From Pseudomonadota bacterium (GTDB lineage Bacteria > Myxococcota > Polyangia > Polyangiales > Polyangiaceae): 11,297 nucleotides of DNA. The translations under genes and the position numbers were made by a program. Of this stretch, positions 1 to 5,186 are shown one piece after another (position 1 is the first letter of the stretch; each line of letters starts with the position of its first letter). Location: contig JAEZYO010000581.1 of assembly GCA_023419055.1 (NCBI GenBank), forward strand, positions 1 through 11,297, written 5' to 3'. The notes under the pieces are model-generated. The model had not been told where the DNA came from. It searched no databases and was given only the letters and a program-made list of their open reading frames with translations.

Positions 1-376
1 GCGTGATCCCGTGAGAGGGTGAGACCGGTTCCAGGGCCTCCGGAGCGCCCAGCCGATTGCAGCACCCGCGACGCTGAGCCTGGCATCCTGGTCGATACTT
101 TCACGTATGACGGCAACGACCCGAAGAGCGAGCCACTGGACGCTCCGGGGCTGCCTCCCGAACGGCACCTGCGGACTGCTCGACGACCGCTATTACCACC
201 CCGAAAGGAGCCTCGGCTGCATCCGTCGGCAGCCCTGGGTGCAAGCGGACGGCTGGGGCGCAGGTCACCGCGAACCCGTCACCTGTACCCCGTGACGTTG
301 CTTCGCATCCCGAGAACGGCACCAAAACGCCTGAACGCGCTTGCCGCTCGAAGAGGTGCGTGAGAAAAGGGTGACT
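1..376. other. Gene-poor left edge with possible decayed gene
   Basis: No intact gene is supported here. All three plus frames meet a stop within the first 22 bases. Afterwards two frames hold protein-like stretches. One (about 85-150) reads with an aromatic/acidic run ending NDPKSEPLDAPG. Another (107-295) has a Cys-rich pattern, C-x5-C ... GC ... REPVTC, and then stops. The Cys spacing and the PVTC ending loosely recall the N-terminal part of formylglycine-generating-enzyme (FGE-sulfatase) domains, while the NDP...APGL stretch loosely recalls RHS core ends. Neither resemblance is strong. The downstream DUF2167 gene must be transcribed from here or from further left, but I see no good -35/-10 pair or sigma-54 motif. 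Confidence 0.25.
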
Positions 377-1327
377 ATGGTGACGCGGGTTCTCGGGGTA
401 ATACTAGCAACGACACTCACTCTCTCCTCCACGGCCAGCGCCGAAGAGCCGGCGCCGGTCGGCTCGGCAGCGGCGACGGCAGCAACCGGCGATGGCAGCG
501 GCGAGCAACAGCCGGAGGCTCCCGCCCAGCCTGGGCTCCCCTGGCAGGAGGGGCCGGCCAAGCTCGATCTCGGTCACGGCGCCAGCATCGACCTGCCGGA
601 GAACTTCGGGTACCTCGCGCAGCCCGAGGCCGGGAAGCTCATGGAGAAGATGGGCAACCTCTACAACGACGATCTGATCGGGCTGATCGCGCCCAAGGCC
701 GAAGACGCCGAGTACTTCGTCACCCTGAGGTATGAAGAGTCCGGCTACGTCAAGGACGACGAGGAGCTCGACGCGGAGGAGATCCTCGAGGCCATGCGGG
801 AGGGCGAAGAAGAGTACAACGCCGAGCGCAAGAAGCTCGGCTTCCCCCCGATCCACGCGGCAGGCTGGGGCGAGAAGCCGCACTACGATCGCGCGCGCCA
901 TCACCTGGTCTGGGGGCTCACCGTCGAGAGCCCGGACGGCGCTTCGGTCAACTACGCCACGAGGGTCCTCGGGCGAAATGGCTACGTGTCGCTGAACCTC
1001 GTGACGGATCCGAAGGATCTCGCCAAGGACAAACCCGCGGCGGCGCTGTTGCTCTCCAAGACCTCGTTCAACCCGGGAAAGCGCTACGAAGACTTCGATT
1101 CCTCGACCGACAAAGTCGCCGAGTACGGCTTGACTGGGCTCGTGCTCGGCGGCGCTGGCCTCGGCCTCGCCAAGGCGGCGAAGCTAGGCGTGCTCGCCAA
1201 GTTCAGCAAGGTGATCATCGCGGCGCTGATCGCCGGGAAGAAGTTCGTCGTCATCGCGCTCATCGCGATCGGCGCGTTCCTCAAGCGGCTCTTCGATCGA
1301 CGCAAGAATGCAGCCGACGCCGCCTGA
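377..1327 (+). CDS. DUF2167 family exported membrane-anchored protein
   Basis: 316 aa. The ATG at 377 is chosen because GAAAAGG (364-370) sits 6 bases upstream and because it starts a clean signal peptide. The frame also stays open to a TTG at 341. Residues 1-22 form the signal peptide with cleavage after ASA, followed by a low-complexity Ala/Gly/Pro linker to about residue 58. The DUF2167 core follows: LDLGHGASIDLPENFGYL (63-80), an acidic stretch with GYVKDDEELDAEEIL (123-137), and AAGWGEKPHYD (161-171). Residues about 252-268 and 279-301 are hydrophobic and likely membrane-spanning, followed by a basic tail. The family's biochemical role is unknown to me. The gene overlaps the site-2 protease gene by 20 bases, so the two proteins are probably made together and may act on one another at the membrane. 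I am confident of the family and make no claim of function. Confidence 0.85.
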   Translation: MVTRVLGVILATTLTLSSTASAEEPAPVGSAAATAATGDGSGEQQPEAPAQPGLPWQEGPAKLDLGHGASIDLPENFGYLAQPEAGKLMEKMGNLYNDDLIGLIAPKAEDAEYFVTLRYEESGYVKDDEELDAEEILEAMREGEEEYNAERKKLGFPPIHAAGWGEKPHYDRARHHLVWGLTVESPDGASVNYATRVLGRNGYVSLNLVTDPKDLAKDKPAAALLLSKTSFNPGKRYEDFDSSTDKVAEYGLTGLVLGGAGLGLAKAAKLGVLAKFSKVIIAALIAGKKFVVIALIAIGAFLKRLFDRRKNAADAA

Positions 1328-2132
1328 AGAGGGCCAACCGTCACACGCCGCGCCGGCCGAAGCGCAAGCCGCGGCCTCCGGGGCCGGCGGTCTGCTACGC
1401 GGCGGCCTGATCACGATCGCCCTCGCGGCGCTCGCCAAGGGCAAGGTGCTGCTGGTCGCCGTCAAGGCGCTCCCGTTCGGGAAGCTCCTGCTCACCGCCG
1501 GCAGCATGGGGGCTTCGGTATTCGCCTATTCGCTCAACGGAGGGCTGGCGTTCGCGTTCGGGCTAGTGCTGATGATCCTGATCCACGAGCTCGGTCACGG
1601 CGCGGCCATGCGCCAGGCGGGAGTCGCCGCCGGGTGGCCCGTGTTCATCCCCTTCTTGGGGGCGATGATCGCGATGAAGGGTCAGCCGCAGCATCCGCGC
1701 GTCGAGGCAAGCATCGCCTACGCCGGGCCGCTCGCGGGCACCGCCGCCGCGCTCGCCGCCGCGGGCCTCGGCCTCTGGCTCAAGAGCCCATTTTTCCTGG
1801 CGCTCTCGTACACGGGCTTCTTCCTGAACCTGTTCAACCTGGTGCCGTTCGGGTTCTTGGACGGCGGGCGCATCGCACGAGTCCTGTCGCGCAAAGCCTG
1901 GATCGTGGGGGCCTTGCTCCTGGCGGGGCTGTTCTGGTTCAGCCCCTCCCCGCAGCTCTTGCTCATCGCCGCCATGAGCGCGATGCACGCGTTCCGCCGT
2001 GACGACTCGGACCTCGAGCAAATCACGACCGAGGACCGCCGCACCTGGGGCCTCCGCTACTTCGGGCTGTGCGCCTTCTTGTCAGCGTGCGTGCTCTTCA
2101 GTCATCAGCTGACGAAGACGCACGGTTGGTGA
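1308..2132 (+). CDS. Site-2 protease family (M50) intramembrane metalloprotease
   Basis: 274 aa. The zinc-binding HExxH motif is visible as HELGH at residues 93-97 within a hydrophobic helix. The second active-site motif, NLVPFGFLDGGR, lies at 177-188 with D185 as the expected third zinc ligand, inside another membrane helix. This is the standard S2P/SpoIVFB-type arrangement, cleaving substrates within or next to the membrane. The N-terminal 28 residues are Ala/Pro-rich and polar. They are followed by a Lys-punctuated hydrophobic segment (about 36-75), the catalytic helices, and further hydrophobic stretches near 136-156, 161-180, 197-224 and 250-267. No PDZ or CBS domain is present. The ATG lies inside the end of the DUF2167 gene with only a weak ribosome site, suggesting translational coupling. 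The substrate is unknown; the overlapping DUF2167 protein, which has C-terminal membrane segments, is the obvious first candidate as substrate or partner. Confidence 0.92.
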   Translation: MQPTPPEEGQPSHAAPAEAQAAASGAGGLLRGGLITIALAALAKGKVLLVAVKALPFGKLLLTAGSMGASVFAYSLNGGLAFAFGLVLMILIHELGHGAAMRQAGVAAGWPVFIPFLGAMIAMKGQPQHPRVEASIAYAGPLAGTAAALAAAGLGLWLKSPFFLALSYTGFFLNLFNLVPFGFLDGGRIARVLSRKAWIVGALLLAGLFWFSPSPQLLLIAAMSAMHAFRRDDSDLEQITTEDRRTWGLRYFGLCAFLSACVLFSHQLTKTHGW

Positions 2133-2166
2133 CGAAGCCGAGCCCATCGCGGCGGCCCCGGTGACC

Positions 2167-2191
2167 CGCGGTCATTCCGTGGGAGACCGCG
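2167..2191. terminator. Hairpin between convergent genes
   Basis: A perfect 7-bp inverted repeat, CGCGGTC (2167-2173) and GACCGCG (2185-2191), with an 11-base loop lies in the 65-base gap between the stop of the protease gene and the stop of the SDR gene. Its position suits a bidirectional terminator. No U-tract follows on either strand, so it is not a textbook intrinsic terminator. Confidence 0.4.
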
Positions 2192-2197
2192 CAGGCG

Positions 2198-2890
2198 TCA
2201 GGCGATCTGCGTTCGCACCTCGGTGCGCGACTGGAAGATGCTGAAGAACTTGTCGGCGACCGCGGAAGCTTCGATGGTCGCGTTGCCCGAGTCCCACGCG
2301 GTCCCTTTGATGGCTCCCAGCACCATCACCTCACCGACGTAGATGCCTTCGGGCTTGAGCTTTGCCGCTAGGAGACCCGCGAGCTTGTGTTTCGCGGCGT
2401 TGGCGATCGAGATGCCCATGTAGTTGGCCTGCACCGAGAAGGCCTCGGTGTTGGCGTCGATCAACCCGAAGCCGCCGTTCGTGATCAAGACAGCCGCCTC
2501 GTTCGGGTGCTGCTTCATGTCGGGCAGCGCTTCTTGAACCGCGCCTACCAGGGAGCCGACCGCTACGTCGAAGACGCGATGGAGCGCCGCGGCGTCGGCC
2601 GTGAGCAGGTCGCCCGCCTCGCTCGTGTAAGCGTTCCAGTGAATCACGGCGACCGGTCCGAGCTTCGCTTTCACCGCTCCGACCAGAGCGCGCGTCGCTG
2701 CGGGATCGGAGAGGTCGCAAGGAAAGGCCGCCGCCTTCACGCCCTTCGCCTCGAGCTCCTTCACGCCCGCGGCGAGCCGCTCGGCGTTGCGCGCCACGAG
2801 CGCCACTGAATACCCAGCGGCACCGAATTTGGCCGCGACCGCGTTCGAGATGCCAGGACCGTATCCGCCAACGATAATCGTTTTAGCCAT
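2198..2890 (-). CDS. Atypical short-chain dehydrogenase/reductase (SDR), active site replaced
   Basis: 230 aa from the ATG at 2890. The frame continues upstream, but this Met begins the first Rossmann strand (AKTIIVGG), as expected for the family. The dinucleotide-binding turn is GGYGPGIS (8-15), matching the TGxxxGIG pattern with the first Thr and last Gly changed. The acidic motif after beta-4 is CDLSD (58-62), and HWNAY (84-88) sits where NNAG is normal. Aligning the end of helix 5 without gaps (AAKLKPEGIYV, 175-185) to classical SDRs puts Ile160 at the catalytic Tyr and Asn164 at the catalytic Lys. The catalytic Ser region reads ITNGG (136-140). The fold is therefore SDR, but classical oxidoreductase chemistry looks unlikely. 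It may bind a dinucleotide as a sensor or regulator, or use other residues. It stands alone, convergent with the protease gene and divergent from the MYXO-CTERM operon. No clear Shine-Dalgarno sequence precedes the start. Confidence 0.85.
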   Translation of the reverse strand: MAKTIIVGGYGPGISNAVAAKFGAAGYSVALVARNAERLAAGVKELEAKGVKAAAFPCDLSDPAATRALVGAVKAKLGPVAVIHWNAYTSEAGDLLTADAAALHRVFDVAVGSLVGAVQEALPDMKQHPNEAAVLITNGGFGLIDANTEAFSVQANYMGISIANAAKHKLAGLLAAKLKPEGIYVGEVMVLGAIKGTAWDSGNATIEASAVADKFFSIFQSRTEVRTQIA

Positions 2891-2895
2891 GCGCT

Positions 2896-2909
2896 GGCGG
2901 TAACCCGCC
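2896..2909 (-). repeat. Small hairpin in the SDR leader
   Basis: GGCGG (2896-2900) and CCGCC (2905-2909) form a 5-bp GC-only stem with a 4-base loop, 5 bases upstream of the SDR start codon and exactly where a ribosome site would be. No Shine-Dalgarno sequence is visible, so the hairpin may limit translation or may be chance in GC-rich DNA. Confidence 0.3.
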
Positions 2910-2939
2910 GACGAGAGCCTGTCGAGGTGCGCAAACCAG

Positions 2940-2955
2940 GTTCGGACGCTCGAAC
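2940..2955. repeat. Weak inverted repeat upstream of SDR gene
   Basis: GTTCG and CGAAC arms are separated by 6 bases, 50-65 bases upstream of the SDR start codon. A 16-base dyad at this distance could be an operator for a dimeric repressor. The arms are short and no regulator gene is adjacent in the window. Confidence 0.2.
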
Positions 2956-3081
2956 AGAGGGTCTGGATTTTCGCGCAGGGCAAAAACCTAGCGCCGACTG
3001 AAGAAAGCGTCGTGCATGCGCGCGGGGCCGCCTGTTCGCGTTCTGTCGCTCGTCGTCGTCATGTCGTCGTTATGGAAGCGT

Positions 3082-3132
3082 CCTTGGATGAAGGGCCGCC
3101 GTGGGTTGCCGGCCCGTGGTCAACCTTGGATG
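3082..3132. repeat. 9-bp direct repeat, 42 bp apart, upstream of the sigma-54-like site
   Basis: CCTTGGATG occurs at 3082-3090 and again at 3124-3132, start to start 42 bp, close to four helical turns. Each copy is followed within a few bases by a GC-rich GGGC/GGCG tract. The copies lie about 155-205 bases before the predicted transcription start at about 3287, within the usual range of upstream activator sites for sigma-54 enhancer-binding proteins. The repeat itself is seen directly; its role is inferred. Confidence 0.4.
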
Positions 3133-3260
3133 GGCGGCGGGCGTCGAGCTGCCCGCGCTGGCTCGCTCTGGCTCAGCGGCAGGGCGCCGTCGCCAGGGGC
3201 CATCAGGACTCTTGCTATGCAGTGCGGCCAAGTTCAGCCTAAAAGCCTCTGTTTCGAGCC

Positions 3261-3276
3261 TGGCGCACGGCTTGCA
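3261..3276 (+). promoter_or_regulatory. Sigma-54 (RpoN)-type promoter
   Basis: The sequence TGGCGCACGGCTTGCA matches the sigma-54 pattern TGGCACG-N4-TTGCW. The -24 GG (3262-3263) and -12 GC (3274-3275) are exactly spaced, TTGCA is complete, and a pyrimidine precedes the TGG. Two positions of the -24 element differ (G for A, A for G). Predicted transcription start is near 3287, giving a leader of about 24-30 bases that contains two AAGGAG ribosome sites before the start codon of the MYXO-CTERM gene. Sigma-54 promoters are frequent in myxobacteria. Confidence 0.5.
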
Positions 3277-3310
3277 CCGATGCGCCACCCTAAGGAGTTC
3301 TTCAAGGAGA

Positions 3311-3727
3311 ATGGTCGTGCGCAAGGTCAAGGTCGTGCTTTCGGGTTGGTCACTGGGGATGCTGCTGGCGGCGCCTGCGTTCGCGGACATCCCGCCGCCG
3401 GACGCCTGCATGCAGGCCGAGGAGGGCAAGGCTTGCGACAACGCGGGCGAAGCGGCCGACAAACCGGGCCTCTGCAAGAAGGACTCTTGCACGAAGCAAA
3501 CCCCGAGCGGCTCGATGACGTACGAGTGTTACGTCTGTCAGGAGACGACGGGCGCTGGTGGTAGCACCACCGGCAATGGCGGGACCAACGCCGAGACGTC
3601 CACGAAGGATGACGAGGAAGGCGGCTGCAGCCTGTCGCCCGGTCCGGCGCGTGGTCTCGCTGCCGTGTTCGCGCCCGTGGCAGCGCTCGCGCTGGCAGCG
3701 GCCCGCCGCCGGCGCTCGCGTCGCTGA
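3311..3727 (+). CDS. Small Cys-rich secreted protein with MYXO-CTERM-type sorting tail
   Basis: 138 aa from the ATG at 3311. AAGGAG at 3304-3309 is too close to this ATG (1 base) but ideally spaced (7 bases) for the GTG at 3317. A second AAGGAG at 3292-3297 is 13 bases from the ATG. Either start gives the same signal peptide. Residues 1-25 are a signal peptide cut after AFA. The mature domain has six cysteines (C33, C42, C55, C60, C73, C76), probably three disulfides, and then a Gly/Thr/Ser linker (80-100). The C-terminus is an acidic stretch, Gly105-Cys106, a hydrophobic helix (about 114-131) and RRRRSRR. This is the tripartite layout of MYXO-CTERM, which in Myxococcota directs processing by a CPBP-type myxosortase and surface display or release. 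The function of the Cys-rich domain is unknown. The gene is the first of a tight three-gene operon behind a sigma-54-like promoter. Confidence 0.82.
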   Translation: MVVRKVKVVLSGWSLGMLLAAPAFADIPPPDACMQAEEGKACDNAGEAADKPGLCKKDSCTKQTPSGSMTYECYVCQETTGAGGSTTGNGGTNAETSTKDDEEGGCSLSPGPARGLAAVFAPVAALALAAARRRRSRR

Positions 3728-3735
3728 GTCACGGC

Positions 3736-4818
3736 ATGCCGGCGGCCACGTTCACCGAGAGCTTGCTGTCGCCCCTCGACCGCGCGCGCACCTTCTTGTT
3801 CGTGCGCGCTGCGCGAGTGGCCCTGCTGAGGCCAGTGCTGCTCCAGAAGCGGGTGCGCGTGCCGGCGCTCCTGCTGCTGCACGCAAGCGCGGCCCTGGTG
3901 CTGTCCGTACTCTCGCCGACTCTGCTGTTGATCGCCGGTCCGTTGCTCCTCGGCGTTCCGCACGTGCTCGCGGATCTGCGCTACCTGGCGCTCGGGCGCG
4001 CTCTCTCGCCCACCCTGCGCCAGCTGCTGCTCGCGGGCTGCGCGGCGCTGTTCGCGGCGCGCCTGCTCGAGGTCTCGGGAGCGGGCTCGATGGCGCGCGT
4101 CGAGCTCGGCTTCGCGGCGCTCGTCACGCTGGGCGTGATCGCTCTCGGTGCTCCGAGGCTCGCGAGCGGCCGCGTGCTGGTCGCGGTCGGGATGACGCTG
4201 GCCCTGGCCGGCGCGGCGCTGATTTGGCCCCGCGGCGCGCGTCTGGTCCTGGGCCATGGGCACAACCTGGTGGCGCTCGCGCTCTGGGCGTTCATGTTCC
4301 GTCCCGCGCGCCGACGCGCGCTCGGCGTGGCGGTCGGCGTGCTGGGCGCCGTCGTGCTGCTCTTGACGACGCCCCTCGCGTGGTGGGGCTTCGTTCACGG
4401 GCTGCCGGCGGCGTTCGGTCTGCATGCCTTTGCGGCGGCTGACACGCTCGCGCCCGGCGTAGAAGACGCGACGCTCGCGCTGGGCGTGGTCTCGAGCTTC
4501 GCGTTTCTGCAGTCCGTCCACTATGCCGTGTGGCTTCACGCCATCCCGCAGGAAGCGACACGCGGCGAGGGCACCCTCACCTTTCGCATGAGCTACCGCG
4601 CCCTGGTTTCCGAGCTCGGGTGGCCCATCTTGGCGCTGGCCATGCTGTTGATTCTGGCAGTACCAGTGGCTGGCCTCGTGTCGCCGCTCCGCGCACAGAC
4701 GACGTACCTGTCGCTGTCGGCCTTTCATGCGTTCTTGGAGCTGTGGGCGCTTTCGCTACTTTGGGTGCGCGCCGGCGGCGCGCGAAGAGAGAGCGATAGC
4801 GCCGGCGCATGCTGTTGA
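3736..4818 (+). CDS. Polytopic membrane protein with intramembrane histidines, function unknown
   Basis: 360 aa, starting 8 bases after the MYXO-CTERM gene stop. About eight or nine hydrophobic helices are visible, for example near 43-75, 96-112, 120-138, 146-164, 176-187, 196-218, 245-262, 294-316 and 322-346. Histidines cluster in or near these helices: H76 in GVPHVLAD (73-80), H174 and H176 in GHGHN (173-177), H221, H230, H262 and H268 in QSVHYAVWLH (259-268), and H331 followed by E335. This suggests a metal centre in the membrane. The GxPHxxxD pattern at 73-80 resembles a conserved motif of Brp/Blh beta-carotene dioxygenases, but I cannot show relationship beyond it. It lacks the EExxxR motif of CPBP proteases, so it does not look like a classical myxosortase. 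It overlaps the next gene by 10 bases. Confidence 0.75.
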   Translation: MPAATFTESLLSPLDRARTFLFVRAARVALLRPVLLQKRVRVPALLLLHASAALVLSVLSPTLLLIAGPLLLGVPHVLADLRYLALGRALSPTLRQLLLAGCAALFAARLLEVSGAGSMARVELGFAALVTLGVIALGAPRLASGRVLVAVGMTLALAGAALIWPRGARLVLGHGHNLVALALWAFMFRPARRRALGVAVGVLGAVVLLLTTPLAWWGFVHGLPAAFGLHAFAAADTLAPGVEDATLALGVVSSFAFLQSVHYAVWLHAIPQEATRGEGTLTFRMSYRALVSELGWPILALAMLLILAVPVAGLVSPLRAQTTYLSLSAFHAFLELWALSLLWVRAGGARRESDSAGACC

Positions 4819-5174
4819 TCGTCCATTGGTTTCGAGCGTTCGCCTGGACGCTGCTGATCGAGCAAGTCGTCGCGGGCCTGATGCTCCGGCAGGCGGTGCC
4901 CAGCTGGAGCCGGCGCTGCAGCATCGTCGCCGTGGCCAACTTGGCCTCGCATCCAGCGGTCTGGCTGATCTTCCCTGAGCTTGGCTCGAGCCTGGGCCTC
5001 TCGAGCGCCACCAGCCTGATCGTGAGTGAAATCTGGGCCATCGGCGTCGAGGGCTGGATCTATTGGCTGTTTCTCGGCTCATCGTCACCCAGGCTGGCAC
5101 TGAAGACGACGCTGGCTGCCAACGCAGCTTCGCTCGCGGTCGGCTACGGGCTGCGTCACTTGGGCTGGGTCTGA
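4809..5174 (+). CDS. Small four-helix membrane protein, function unknown
   Basis: 121 aa. The ATG overlaps the end of the preceding gene by 10 bases, so the two are very likely co-translated. Four hydrophobic segments are visible, near 3-24, 37-56, 68-90 and 99-118. Polar residues unusual for membrane helices stand out: E18, N44 and H48-P49 (NLASHP, 44-49), E74, E81 with Y85 (SEIWAIGVEGWIY, 73-85), and N105 with S108 (ANAAS, 104-108). From memory, similar small membrane proteins with this E / N-x3-HP / E-x6-E-x3-Y / AN-x2-S pattern occur as hypothetical proteins in other bacteria, but I know no assigned function. Acidic and His residues in helices would suit a membrane enzyme, transporter or metal-binding subunit. 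It ends 12 bases before the convergent menE gene. Confidence 0.72.
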   Translation: MLLIVHWFRAFAWTLLIEQVVAGLMLRQAVPSWSRRCSIVAVANLASHPAVWLIFPELGSSLGLSSATSLIVSEIWAIGVEGWIYWLFLGSSSPRLALKTTLAANAASLAVGYGLRHLGWV

Positions 5175-5186
5175 GCAACGCTCGAG

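Larger units (their letters stand above)
2891..3310. promoter_or_regulatory. Divergent intergenic region
   Basis: About 420 bases separate the divergent SDR and MYXO-CTERM genes. The short open frames inside it carry no recognisable protein features. It holds a sigma-54-like promoter (3261-3276), a 9-bp direct repeat (3082-3132), an interrupted palindrome GGTTG/CAACC (3104-3108 and 3121-3125), and a weak inverted repeat GTTCG-N6-CGAAC (2940-2955) on the SDR side. I could not identify a convincing promoter for the SDR gene. Confidence 0.55.

Noticed and set aside
3016..3564. Open frame reading through the intergenic region into the MYXO-CTERM gene in another frame
   Set aside because: No domain, no ribosome site, and it conflicts with the well-supported MYXO-CTERM reading frame.
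3538..4728. Minus-strand open frame (396 codons) opposite the membrane operon
   Set aside because: Extremely Gln/Arg/Glu-rich low-complexity translation, typical of a GC-rich shadow frame; the plus strand carries membrane proteins with proper helices.
3736..4818. Myxosortase (CPBP protease) for the neighbouring MYXO-CTERM protein
   Set aside because: The EExxxR and downstream His motifs of CPBP proteases are absent.
5115..5130. Short hairpin GCTGC/GCAGC followed by TT as an operon terminator
   Set aside because: Only 5 bp, inside coding sequence, and without a T-run; not distinguishable from chance.
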